A stretch of DNA of 64,000 bases from Multifurca ochricompacta (taxonomy: Eukaryota > Basidiomycota > Agaricomycetes > Russulales > Russulaceae): NCBI GenBank assembly GCA_022496185.1, contig WTXG01000008.1, positions 620,001-684,000 on the forward strand. The letters run 5' to 3'. Every line of letters begins with the position of its first letter. Position 1 is the first letter of the stretch. The position numbers were made by a program, and so were the translations under genes. Of the stretch, positions 33,741 to 46,400 are shown piece after piece. The notes beneath the pieces were generated by a model. It saw only the letters and a program-made list of their open reading frames with translations. It was not told where the DNA came from and ran no database searches.

Positions 33741-36090
33741 TTACCCTGAATGAGGGACAGGTGATGGTTCAACTTTCAGACCCCTAACAACCGGCCGTTC
33801 GCCAATCGGAACGTAGTCACGTTTGGTCGAGCCAACGTAGACCTTGTTGCCACTGTCAGCATGTTCTTTCCCATATCAAAGCGAATTCTCGTACCTGACG
33901 TGGCCGCCAGATTTTCACACCACCTTCTTGAAGCATCATCTAAAGGAAGGGTCAACACCGTAAAACATCCGACCATACCGAAAGGCACACCTGTCTCCAG
34001 TGAGCTAACCAACCCACCACGCGTGGCACAGCAAAGAGAACAGGAAAGAAGTCAGAGGGAAACCTTGTCGCTCATAAGTACCGAACATACTTTCTAATTA
34101 CGGGGACTTACCCATCGCTCGATAGATCAGACCACTACATGTCAAAAGGGTCCGCTTTCAATACCACTGCCCTTCAAGCAGGAATGACACGGAGCTTACC
34201 TCCTGGATGATTGTAAATCATCAATTCATCCTATGTAACAGAACAGGGGATGGGGATACATACCAGAAGTCCACATTTGGTGCCAAACGCCGCTTCACAA
34301 AGTATTCGTCTTTTATTGCAGCGTCGTGGAGTGCCATTGCTGTCTCCAACAACTCATCTTTTCCAGTCCTGCAGAAAGGGTTTCAGGTAGATGGAAGGTG
34401 TAGCAGTGCATAGGAAACGTACACTTTGAACACCTCGTCCGCGGTTTTTCGGATAATGAAAGACCGAGGGTCAGAGGTCTTGTACACACTGCAATAGTCC
34501 ATGAATCGAATATTTGGAATATGTGGCAGCCTGTCTACCATACTCACCGGTGACCGAAGCCTGAAAGCACCTTTTCGCGTCGCTTGACAGCGTCTAAGAA
34601 AGCTGGGACATTCTCGGGACTGCCAAAAAAAAAAAAGGTACATTTAGCGCGGAGATGGTATGAAATTGAGCGACAAACCCTCCGATCGAGATTAGCATTC
34701 GAATCACAGCCTCATTGGCACCACCTGCGATCCCAGCTAGTTGAGAATATAGGCAAGATACATTGTTTTCACTCACCATGGAGAGGACCACTGAAGCCAG
34801 GAGTATTTCAGCGTATTGGATCGTGCAACGTCAGGTGACAGAAACTCACTATAACGATGCGCATCCCGCCCTATTCAAGGCAACAAACTCCGCGTCAGCT
34901 CCCTCACGGAGAACCCGAGAAGAACACAAAAGTTACTGACGCGATTGCCGAATATGGATCCACGAGCGAGCTGCCGGTTTGAAGCACCGTGGTACAGCTC
35001 GCGTTAAGTTCATGGTCGGCATGCAAGAGAAACAACACGTCGAGCGCTTTCTCGAGCACAGGGGACGGCTTGTAGTCCTTCTGGCCAAGGTGATCCATCT
35101 GGTACAGGAATCTGTAACGATAAAAGGTCCAAGGCTGAGAGGAAAGGAGCGCGGAGAGCGACACACTGTCCAGTATACGAGAGCCCCGCCGGGGGTATGA
35201 CGAATTCGCGGCCCTGGCGGACACGATAGGCCATACTGTAACCAGTTCAGTTCGTGGCGTATTATATACGGCGCGAGGGGCGTTGTACGTACGCGGCGAG
35301 GGTTGTTGCCTTCCCTATGATCCTGAAAATCTGCCTGTCCATATTCTCCAGCGATGCCTTGTCACCTGCCGTGAAGAGTCTCTGGCCTGTGGATAGAATT
35401 TACCAGAATGTTACGAAACCTGCAGGGAGGTAAGGCGCGCACCTTGTAACGAAGGGTTTGCTTCGCTGTAGTACGAGCCGAGGTACGCGAAAGCGCTGGT
35501 GAGAATCGCCATGGGATGGGCATCATACCTGGCGTGCAACCAACCCAATCATCAATACAGATACTCAATGTCTTTAAGTCTGCGCGCGCACCGGAAGGAG
35601 CGGAAAAAGTGCTCCGCATCCGCATGCACAAAGCTATGCGACGTGATCTCGTCCTCGAACAACCTCAGCTGCCTCTCGCTGGGTAAGGTGCCATATATAA
35701 GCAGATACGCGGTCTCAAGATGAGTTGAGTGCTGGGCGAGCTCCTCGATGGGGTAGCCGCGATAACGCAAGACGCCGGCATCGCCGTCAATATAGGTAAT
35801 CTGGCTCTGGATGACGGCAGTATTGAGGAAGCCTTTGTCGGACACGCGGAGGCCTTTGGGCGTCTCGTTCTCTTCACGCTCACCCGGCTTGAGCGGTGCG
35901 GCAATCGCCTTAAAAGCGGTCGCTGATATTGTGTTGTCCTTGATACTGTAATCGTCTCTCAGCGTCGCTGCCATCCTCGTCGAAAGACATTGAGCATGAC
36001 GTACGGGACAGTGTATGTCTTTCCAGTGCGATTATCTCGGACGGTAAGACTCTCATCACTTGAAGTGTTATTTCCAAGTGACCGGCCCAT
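33741..36090 (-). CDS. Citrate synthase
   Basis: Condenses oxaloacetate and acetyl-CoA to citrate. The start at 36090 ([20 protein letters not shown]) splices with a GT-AG intron (about 35941-35996) to [17 protein letters not shown]; an ATG at 35974 sits inside this intron and is not the start. Further blocks: [76 protein letters not shown] (catalytic His), [14 protein letters not shown] (second His), [16 protein letters not shown], and at the end [15 protein letters not shown] then [17 protein letters not shown]. No mitochondrial presequence is obvious and no PTS1 is present, so location (possibly cytosolic or peroxisomal by PTS2) is open. The frame is intact over about ten exons. Confidence 0.94.
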
Positions 36091-36311
36091 GGCAGAATAA
36101 TAATTGGGTAAGGATGGACGGCTCTAGAGCGAATACGGGGTTAACAGCGGTGGGAGGAAGGGTGTCGAAGGCTTTTAAGATCTCCGGATGGATGATTCAC
36201 ATGCTCACGTGCCCGGTTAAAGGTAAATTGCCCGCACCCCACACAAATGTTTTTAATTTATTATTTATTTATTATCTTATCTTATCATATTCATATGTTT
36301 TTAAATAAATA

Positions 36312-37928
<1,617 letters not shown>

Positions 37929-38134
37929 TTAGAACGTTTTGTATGTATAAAAAGAAATGGGTGGAATGGTTGCAAGAATGGACTGGGCTTCAAGCTATCC
38001 ACACACCCACGATTGAAACGCGACGCGTCAGTCCTATGATGACTAAGCAAATCTGCCCCTCCGGAATTTCTCCGGCCCGCGGTGTATTCTTTTGGTTTTG
38101 GTTGGCTTGCTTGCTTGAGGCCACAACCATCCTG
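37929..38134. promoter_or_regulatory. Divergent promoter, RPT2 / YIPF6-like
   Basis: A 206 bp spacer between divergent start codons. It holds CGCGACGCGTCA near 38015-38035. No proteasome-associated control element (GGTGGCAAA) was found on reading either strand. Confidence 0.4.
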
Positions 38135-39438
38135 ATGGCATCCGCTCCGCCAACGGCGACGACCCAATATATTCAGGCAGGTGTGTCATCCTTCGAGGCA
38201 TGCCTAAGGAATAAAGCTAGAGTTTTTTCAAGATGACAGCGATGACGACTTGAATGACGAGGACATCCCCGGCTTTGGTGCTGGGACCCCGCTCCTCGAT
38301 ACGCCAGACAAGGGAAAAGGACGTGTCCCTGACCATCTGGCATCCCCAGGCATTCCACCTCCAGTCGTATCCGGAAACATAAATTCGTCAGGCAATCCAT
38401 CTAAAAGCCCCGCACGTCAAAGTTTTGGGGGGGTACAGATTGAGACGCGGTACGCGCCCGACGCTCCCATGTAGCGCTTTATTTTTTCTTATGGAGAATT
38501 CGCTGCTAGCTATGGTGGAATAGATACCCTCGATGAACCTATCACTGCGACCATTGTAAGTCACCCGAGGCGCTTTGGCTCGTACCTGGGTCTGGCTGGT
38601 TGACATGTACATAGGGTCGCGATCTACTATCCATTTACAACAAGCTAGTCCAGGTGCTATATCCTATCCGTAAGGGGTCCAGCAGGGAGGTGCTCAGGTT
38701 TGCAGTCGCTTATCGGTGTCGTGAACGCAGGGGGGCTCATCGATCTTGCAGAGACTGGGACCTTTGGGGGCCACTCATTCTATGTTTGATGTTGGGCATC
38801 CTACTGAGCGTTAATGTCAGTGTCTACTTCGCTTCATTTGTCATGTGCCGACAACATGGTCACACGCAGGCTCCAAAGGACCAATCACTAGGGGTCTTCA
38901 CGTCTGTCATCGTAATTGTGTGCGTGGGTGCACTGGTAGTAACGATTCAGGCCAAGGTAAGCCCAGTCAGTGTTGGGATTTCTGAATTCGACTTGAATAT
39001 TTCTTTAGCTTCTCGGCGGACGGGTGTATGTTTCCTTACGGTTTTTGGCTGTTTCCTGTTCTGAAAGTTGGCGCGCAGATCATTCTTCCAAGGCCTTTGC
39101 GCCCTCGGCTACTGCGTGGCACCACTTGACATCGCAGCCCTTGTTTCATGCTTCGTCCGCGTCATTTATGTCCGCGCACCTGTCGCCATTCTCGCCTGGG
39201 CTTGGTGTATATGGGGTGTGTTGATCACTGACTCTACTCACTGAACATTGAACCCGTATCCTGCACCTATATAGCCTCTGCTAATTTCCTTGATGGAACG
39301 AAAATAGACCCCCAACGCATTTTGCTCGCTGTTTATCCATTACTGTAAGTCAACTCAGCTGTGCTTCAAGGCGCTTTCTGATTGGACTTGAGCAGGTTAT
39401 TCTACTTCATCTTAGCCTGGATGATACTCATCCAGTAG
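38135..39438 (+). CDS. Yip1-family Golgi membrane protein (YIPF6/Yip4)
   Basis: Yip1-domain proteins are five-pass membrane proteins of ER-Golgi vesicles that interact with Rab GTPases. The start at 38135 gives MASAPPTATTQYIQAG and, after an intron, an acidic LEFFQDDSDDDLND stretch. The cytosolic half ends with LDEPITATI and RDLLSIYNKLVQVLYP. Hydrophobic blocks follow in order: RDWDLWGPLILCLMLGILLS, QSLGVFTSVIVIVCVGALVV, GRVSFFQGLCALGYCVAPLD, AALVSCFVRVIYVRAPVAIL and AVYPLLLFYFILAWMILIQ. The stop is at 39436-39438. The pattern is that of YIPF6/Yip4, not Yip1 itself. About seven introns are spliced at consistent sites. Tail-to-tail with ARP3 over 140 bp. Confidence 0.87.
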
Positions 39439-39578
39439 TTCCATAATTGCTTGCACTGTTGTAACCATGACTGTTCGGTCGAGTACCGAGAATTCGACGT
39501 TCTCAAAGCTCTCACCGCTGCCGGGTAATTGACTCTTCTTTCTCAATGAGTAACTTATGGGTACAAGACTGCATACAT

Positions 39579-41295
39579 CTAAGTCGCACTGCCGAAGATT
39601 TTGTAGCGACGTCCAATACTCGGCCCGATCTCGTCGTACTGTGCCTTGGTATGACAAGAGGAGTAAAATTCAGGCTGTAATGGAATTAGCCGCGCAGTTA
39701 CAAACCTCCTGCAGACATAACTCACAAGAGACGCAAGAAGAGAACCACCAAACCACACTGCGTATCTCTGGCGCTTGTGGGTAATGACGTCAACTTCGAC
39801 ACCAGATGACTGCCGTAATGTGATAAGTGCAATCGAGTCAACATATCTTGCGCACCGACCTTCTGTGTGCTCCCGCTTGAGATCACGCTCGCCTCCAACC
39901 GGCGGTCGACTAGTTGTTTTAAATCACGTTTCAAGCGTTGACCAAAATACTGGAACATCGTCGATCCACCGGACAAAACAATGTTCTGTATAGAAACCAT
40001 TTGACTAAAGACTAAAGGAAAGACATGAAGGAACGGACCTTGTACAAGCCTCGACGGACGTCGATGGGTGAAGCCTGGATAGTGCTATCGACGATCTCTG
40101 GGAGGGGTGTCAAGAAATCGGAGGAATAGACTTCCGGATTGAAGAAAATTTCGGGAGCGAGGAAACGCTCGTAGCCCACGTCCACAGAATATTGCTGGTA
40201 GTAGTCAAAGTGAGCTACTGGTAATAGCTTATAGGAGGTGTAATCGTACGCGGCCAGTCACCGAATGTTCGCCGTCGTACCGCTCGAAATACTTGTAGGG
40301 CTCCGCATCGTACTTCCTGAACTCCTTGACGATATCTTGGCACACGTACGTGTAGTTTTCTTTAACCTTACCAGCAACCTTCAGCTGGTCTTCCGGCGGC
40401 ACCTGCGCCATCTCACCACGCTCTCGCATCAGGTTAAGTACGAATTGCGTGATGTCTCGTCCCGCAATCGGGATGTGTTTGATAGCGCTGCCTATGACAT
40501 AGCCCTCGGCGCAAGGAATGACGTGGGTAACACCGTCACCCGAGTCGATGACTGTGCCAGTGAGTGTGCGATCTGTGACACGGTTTGAGGACCAAGACGC
40601 GGCGAGCGCTAATACGGCCTGAACGGCAATGTACAGCCCTTGGATGTTGAAAGACTCAAAGAAGATTTCGGCCGTTTGCTCGCGGTTCTCAGGAGGGTTC
40701 AGCGGAGGCTCGGTCTGCGTAAGGACATATGTACGAGGGAAGGGATCAATGCACGCGTGGAGTGGTATAAAAAGATGTCGAACTAACTAGAAGGAAGTAA
40801 TGATCCTCCGGCTCCGCACGGAGGTACTTGAAGATTGTCTGTTCCCAGTAGCGTTCCATATAGTCCCAATTATCGATCTGACCGTGACGGATTGGGTAGT
40901 AAACACCATATCCTGGTGTCTTCGCATTTGCAAGCGCCTCATCGCCAATGAAAAAGTCGAGATCCTCGACCCCTCGCTTCGAGGCGAGATGGCCAGGCTT
41001 TGCGGGTACTACGGGTCCCGATCTGCTTGATTGAGCGGCGGGTCCCCGGGTAGCGATAGCGGTTGGGAATACGCTAATGATTTGCGTCAGAAAAGAGAGC
41101 ACGATCCTAAGTGAGGCCCCGAAACTAACAATGAAGGATCCGAATTTCCTGCAAATCTGGATATGGAATAAGTTGAAGGATCAAAGGATTATGATGAGCC
41201 ACGAAGTAATGTTGTATCATGTATCTCAATCGTACGTACCCTACTTTCGAAAATCCAGTTCCATTATCGCATATGATGGGTGCGAGAAGTGACAT
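39579..41295 (-). CDS. ARP3: ARP3, actin-related protein of the Arp2/3 complex
   Basis: Core subunit of the branched-actin nucleator. The start at 41295 gives [19 protein letters not shown], which joins FAGNSDPSF across an intron (about 41160-41240). Actin-fold blocks follow: [60 protein letters not shown], then [20 protein letters not shown] (phosphate loop 2), [27 protein letters not shown]-type insert [15 protein letters not shown] specific to Arp3, [20 protein letters not shown] (adenosine loop) and [17 protein letters not shown]. The last exon encodes [20 protein letters not shown] and stops at 39579-39581. Length and inserts match Arp3 and not actin. No frame anomaly was noted. Confidence 0.95.
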
Positions 41296-41620
41296 CTTCG
41301 TGTTTACGCTTTACGCAGTCGCTCAGGCCAAGTTTCTATTAACCCGGATCACCGGCCCGAATATACTATCCTATTCCTATTATTATTAAATAATTATCTT
41401 ATCTTATCTATTCAGGGTTTGGGGAGGAAACGGAGACGAGATGGAGACAAGATATGGTCATGGTGAACGGGTTTACAGGTAAACAGGTAGGGCACGCCTA
41501 TCAAGCTTGAGTAACCAAGTCTCACTATATATATGAGCGATGCAGTTCAATCACAGGCTTTCACTTCCTGGAGCAGGTCCTTCTTCTCGAGCAATAGCAT
41601 CTTTAGCCTATTAAAAGACG
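41296..41620. other. Spacer, ARP3 promoter region
   Basis: About 325 bp between the ARP3 start and the ATG17 stop. AT-rich with TTATTATTAAATAATTATC and TTATCTTATCTTATC. No ORF or RNA gene seen. Confidence 0.45.
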
Positions 41621-43447
41621 CTATAAGTTGCGCAGCTTAGACACAGGGGCAAGTTGCAAGTCTACCTCCACGAGTAGATCATTGTCAATATCTGGAACCG
41701 ACTCTAAAGCATCCCCGTCGAGCGGTGTCACTTGCCACCTTGTGGGCGGGTTCTCAATGTAAAGACAAAGATCAGAAGGCAAATGCGCGCCATGTTCCGC
41801 ATTGAATGATTCACGGACTACTCGTTCCTCTGGGACATTGGTCTGGACCAAGTAAAATTAGAAAGTGGGGGGAAGAAACACACCCTCTGACATGGCTTCC
41901 AACTGTGCCACCATTCCACGGACGATATTCTCAGCTGCTTCTTTGTATTGGCGTCGCCGAGCAATTTCCACGAGCAACTTGCTGTAAGACAGTCGATAGG
42001 CATTAAACTGTTGTATGAGGTCTTCGATGACAACAAGATTCTGATATAGCCTATCAAGGCGGTTACTACAGTCTGCCTGATGGGAAAACGCGAGTCGGAA
42101 ACAAGATATACTGTGATAGCAGAGACAAACCTCGATTTCATCTTGACGCCGTAGCATATCATCCATTATGTCGCCCAATTCCTCGAGGTCTTCCAAAGTA
42201 TTACGATGTTTATGCAAACGTTGTTGAGACACTTGCTTGGCAGACAGAAGCTCTTCACTTCAGACGGGATCAGGGTTGAGGAGAACCGTGAAGGGATAGA
42301 CGATAACTAACTGGCTTCGTTCCACAGCTGCCCAAGCATCTTCCAACTCGGCCAGGATAACTGGAAGCTCTTCAGCGTCTCGCAACATCTCTTAAAATAT
42401 GCCTTAGTCGCCGGGCCAGCATGTAAGACATGAGACTGCACACCTTGGATGTCACCTTCGCTGAACCTTTCCCCGGCCTCGCTGTCCTTCAGCGCCACCT
42501 CCATCTTCTCAAAATGTTCTGCCAAGCTTTCTAGCTGATGTGCCATACCCGTAGTCCAATGTTCCTGCGTAGACAGTAATTTATGGATGTCCACTGCTGG
42601 CTCGTCCGATGGCAAAGTTTCACGAATGGCATGTAGAGTGTTCTGTAAGGTTACTGTGTAACTGGCTGTGACCGCGAGGCTATCCTGCGTTGACACGGTT
42701 AGTCAGGTTGGGACAGTCCAAATCATGACATACTTCTAATTGGTTTCGCTCTGATTCTATTGTCTCAAGAGCGTCCTCAATTGCACGCTCATCCACAAAG
42801 TCGCGCAGTGTCCTCCAACGACTCTTGTCCTCTTTCAGCCTTCTTGCTTTCTTGGACACGCCAGTGACATTACCATTGCTATTGCGGATGGTAAGGGTAG
42901 GACTATGATCAGGTGCTGTGAGTTTATGTGGCAGTTCGACCTCAGAATCCGAGGAAGGGTCGACGAATATTGAGGAGCCCGATGCATTCTCGTGAAAGCC
43001 GGGCGGTACGACATGAGTACCAAGTGACTCAAGGATTGCATCAAGCATGTCAGTATTCCGAGAACGAGAAGTATCCCGGGCCTAAGCACGGGTAAGGAGA
43101 CATATATGGGAGTCGAGAAAGACTCACCTGAGTCTGCTTCTCAAGCTTGGCGCGCCGTTGCTCGATTAGCTTGGCCACCACGGCCGCGAGCTATATGTAT
43201 ATGAGTTATGAATGCAGGAGAGATAGAGATACCGAATGGGACGCGCCTTGAGTTGTTCAATTACTGCATGGCTGATCCACTGTATCTTGGCATTGAGAGC
43301 CAGAACATCTGAGGCTTCCTTTGCGGAGGAGGTCGATGTTGCGTTGGCACGGGAACAGAGTGCCTCACCGTGCTGAAGGGCCTTTCTTGACTGAAGGACT
43401 AAAGATTTAAGGTCTGGATGTTCATTGCGATCCGGAGGTGAAGACAT
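41621..43447 (-). CDS. ATG17: ATG17-like autophagy scaffold (APG17 domain)
   Basis: Atg17 is the curved, almost wholly helical scaffold that nucleates the pre-autophagosomal structure with Atg29-Atg31 and binds Atg1/Atg13. The start at 43447 gives MSSPPDRNEHPDLKSLVLQS, then KALQHGEALCSRANATSTSS and KIQWISHAVIEQLK, the typical beginning of fungal APG17 proteins. Coiled-coil segments follow (AKLIEQRRAKLEKQTQ, RTLRDFVDERAIEDALETIE, LESLAEHFEKMEVALKDSEA, RLYQNLVVIEDLIQQFNAYR, SYSKLLVEIARRRQYKEAAE), broken by one Ser/Asp-rich loop (about 42870-42980). The stop is at 41621. About seven exons. The call rests on helical content, start motif and length; an FIP200/Atg11-type protein is a weaker alternative. 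Confidence 0.78.
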
Positions 43448-43680
43448 GACAAAAAGTATAACAGTCTGTGGTGTTAATTAAGAAGCGCTAGCGCGACACT
43501 CTGGATGAGGTATTCATGTCATGATCATCAAAAGTCTCGTCTTGTCTCGGACGCGTAGTATCGCGCAACTTCCATTCTGGGACTGGAATATTGGTATTAG
43601 GTGTTAGGGTTTGTTTAGGGTTAGGGTTAAAACCCTTCCGCTTCTCCGAGGAGCGCGGCTTGTGAAACGACGACGATACG
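43448..43680. promoter_or_regulatory. Divergent promoter with telobox-like repeat, ATG17 / URK1
   Basis: A 233 bp spacer between divergent starts. It contains TTAGGG at 43604-43609, 43615-43620 and 43621-43626, followed by TTAAAACCC. Tandem TTAGGG in a promoter resembles the telobox that Tbf1/TRF-like factors bind in fungi. Binding is inferred, not shown. Confidence 0.55.
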
Positions 43681-46088
43681 ATGAGTGATTATCTCGACGT
43701 TCATTTTCGAGATCGTAGCAAGTCAGTCAACACCGATGCATCTAGTACACTTGTTTCTCCAATCTCTACACCCATTCCTAGTCCGAAGCCTACTCCTCTC
43801 ATCGTCATCGATACCAAAGTTCTAACCAATACAATCTTAAAATCACATGGAAGACCTCCGTGGTATATGACCTTGACTTAGCTTTCGGGTATTCGGCAAA
43901 TACTCAGCGTTTTTGTTTAGGTATGGAGAAGATGGACAGTCTATCTCGCCTGCCTTTGTCATTGGGATAGCTGGTAGACATCCACTTTTCTAACATTCCA
44001 CTCTGTCAAACCTCATATTTCCAACAGGCGGTTCTTCTAGCGGAAAGGTCTGAGAATCCATCCCGTGCATTCTGCTGAGCCTTATATACTGTGTAGACCC
44101 ATGTCGCACGTCAGATCGTGCGTGCCCTCGGCTCGATACCTGCTGTCGTTATCATGTCACAGGTAGTAATCTAATCTGGCCACTGCTCTTGCCGCCTGTT
44201 AATGATCGTCGTCTGTAATGTGAAGGACAGTTTCTATAAGAAGCACACTCCAGAGGAGGTCGCCCTTGCGTTCACTTCACGTTTCGACTTTGATCATCCC
44301 GACTCCATAGACATGGATCTATTCGCAGCCGTTGGTGTCACCGTATTTTCTGGGCACGCTTGGGTCACTAATCGTCCAGCGATTCATTTTTTGTGGTTTC
44401 AGTGTCTCTCAGACCTTAAGAATCTTCAGCAGACAAATATTCCGGTTTATTCATTCACCGAACACCAGCGTTTGGAAGAGACTAAGTATCTGTACGGTGC
44501 AACTATCATCATAGGTATGGTTTCGATCTTTCACAATTCATACACGCCACATGATGTCTTCTTCAGCCGAAGGTATACTCGCTCTTCATGACCCAGAAAT
44601 GCGGAAACTATACGACCTCAAGGTGATCGCCTTTGTGGATTTGTTCCCTCTAGGCTTTGACAACTCGTCAGATATTCGTACAAGCGGATTCTGATCTTAT
44701 GCTTGCCCGCCGTATCGCGCGTGATACAAAGGAGCGAGGACGCTCAGTAGACGGCATTTTGGAGCAGTATGTCTTCTTAATCGCCAATAGAAACCCTTAC
44801 ATCATGTTTTAAGGTACCTCCGCTACGTCAAGCCATCCTACGATAATTTTGTACTTCCAAGTTCCCGCCATGCCGATATTGTGTGTTTGCATTTCTACTT
44901 GGAACAACAATATACCTAACTGCCCTTTGCAGATTGTCCCTGGAAAAAACAATGCAGTAGCAATTGAGCTCATCTCCACACATATACGAAGACAACTACA
45001 ACAGCGGTCGCGCCACTTTCGCCAGAAGATAGCCGCTTCCCTAAAGCGGTCGTTATCGAGAGGACCTCCTCGAGAACTCAGCATAGATGAACTTGGACTG
45101 ACAGTTCTAGAACAAACGCCACAGCTGAAGGTGGCATTCATTTTTGTTGAAGTGCTGTTGTGTTCATATAGTGTAGGGAATTTACACGGTCTTGCGCGAT
45201 CGAACGTCAACTCGACAAGATTTCATCTTCTTTACTGATCGTCTGGCAACTCTATTAGTCGAAAAGGCCATGGAGATGCTTCCTTACCGAGAAGTAAACA
45301 TTGAGACCCCCGTTGGGGTGCAGACTCAGGGTAAAGTTATTGATGTGGAGGTATGCTTTCTGGCATCTGTCTCTAGTAGATTGACCGGCTTGGACATACA
45401 TAGAGCCTATGTGGCGTGACTATTCTTCGTTCGTGAGTATCACGTCCCTGCCAAAGTGATCCGCGCTTAGCGCCCTCGACACAGTGGTGGACCTCTTGAG
45501 CAAGGCTTGCAGCGTGTTATACATGATGTACCCATAGGCTCCTTACTTGTGCAGTCTGACTCCAATACGGGAGAACCTCTTCTCTTCCAAGTCAGGATGC
45601 CCGAATGCATCCGTCAGAGACACCGCGCGGTGAATACTTGGGTCTTTCTCCTTGATGCGCAGGTGTGTTTCTTGGCCTCAATTCATGATTCATTCTATTC
45701 TGACCTCTTGGATCTGTGATGCAGATCGGTACGGGTGCATCAGGATTCATGGCGATTCGTGTTCTCCTCGATCATGGCGTGAATCCAGCTCATATCATCT
45801 TTGTCACTTTCCTTGTCGCTCGCAATGGTGGCGTGGCACATTTACGCCGCACATTCCCGACGTGAACATCCTTACTGGGGCTGTTGACGATGGGCTACGC
45901 GAAGTTTGGCTCGAGAATGCCAAACGGCACGTGGCATTTCTAGATGAGGATGGGTTTGACGACGCGCAGCAGCACAAGGCATGGGTTGTTGAGCCTGGAA
46001 TGGGGCAAATTGGTAAGTCGCATCCGTCTCTCCCTGGCAGACCCAATCTGAATCTTTTTTGGCAGGCGACAGGTACTATCTCAACTGA
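43681..46088 (+). CDS. URK1: URK1, uridine/cytidine kinase with C-terminal UPRT-like domain
   Basis: Phosphorylates uridine and cytidine in pyrimidine salvage. The start at 43681 gives MSDYLDVHFRDRSKSVNTD. The P-loop is IGIAGGSSSGKTHVA (about 43960-44110 over an intron). MSQDSFYKKHTPEE, FDHPDSIDMDLF, PVYSFTEHQR and AEGILALHDPEMR follow, as in uridine kinases, then FVQADSDLMLARRIARDTKE and GILEQYLRYVKPSYDNFVLP. The C-terminal part resembles uracil phosphoribosyltransferase (TDRLATLLVEKAMEMLPYRE, PVGVQTQGKVIDVE, LLDAQIGTGASGFMAIRVL). A PRPP-loop-like sequence is present but not canonical, so a structural or regulatory role is likely. The stop at 46086-46088 follows GQIGDRYYLN. About ten introns. 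No clear slips. Confidence 0.93.
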
Positions 46089-46400
46089 GCCATGATCTAT
46101 TCAAGTCTCTAGGCAAAGTGAACAGCAGTAATTATAGTGTCCAGGAGTGCACTGGAATGTCTGTTCGTCCCCTAATCACTATGCTACTATGCTACAAACA
46201 GAAGGAACATTAAACGAGGACAAGGCGAATATGCTAGTCTATAAAGGCTACCTAGCTTGTCAAGAATAATATATAGCCGAGGAAGCGGAGCTGTGGATAT
46301 ATTGGCTACGTGGAAAAGGAGTGCAAATCGACAGGTCAAACGTGCGAGATGATTGCCTGGAATAGTCTAATGTACGGGAAAGGTATGCTGGAGGTGCGCC
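46089..46400. other. Convergent 3' spacer, URK1 / VCX1
   Basis: About 310 bp between convergent stops. No ORF, repeat or RNA feature supported. Confidence 0.5.
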
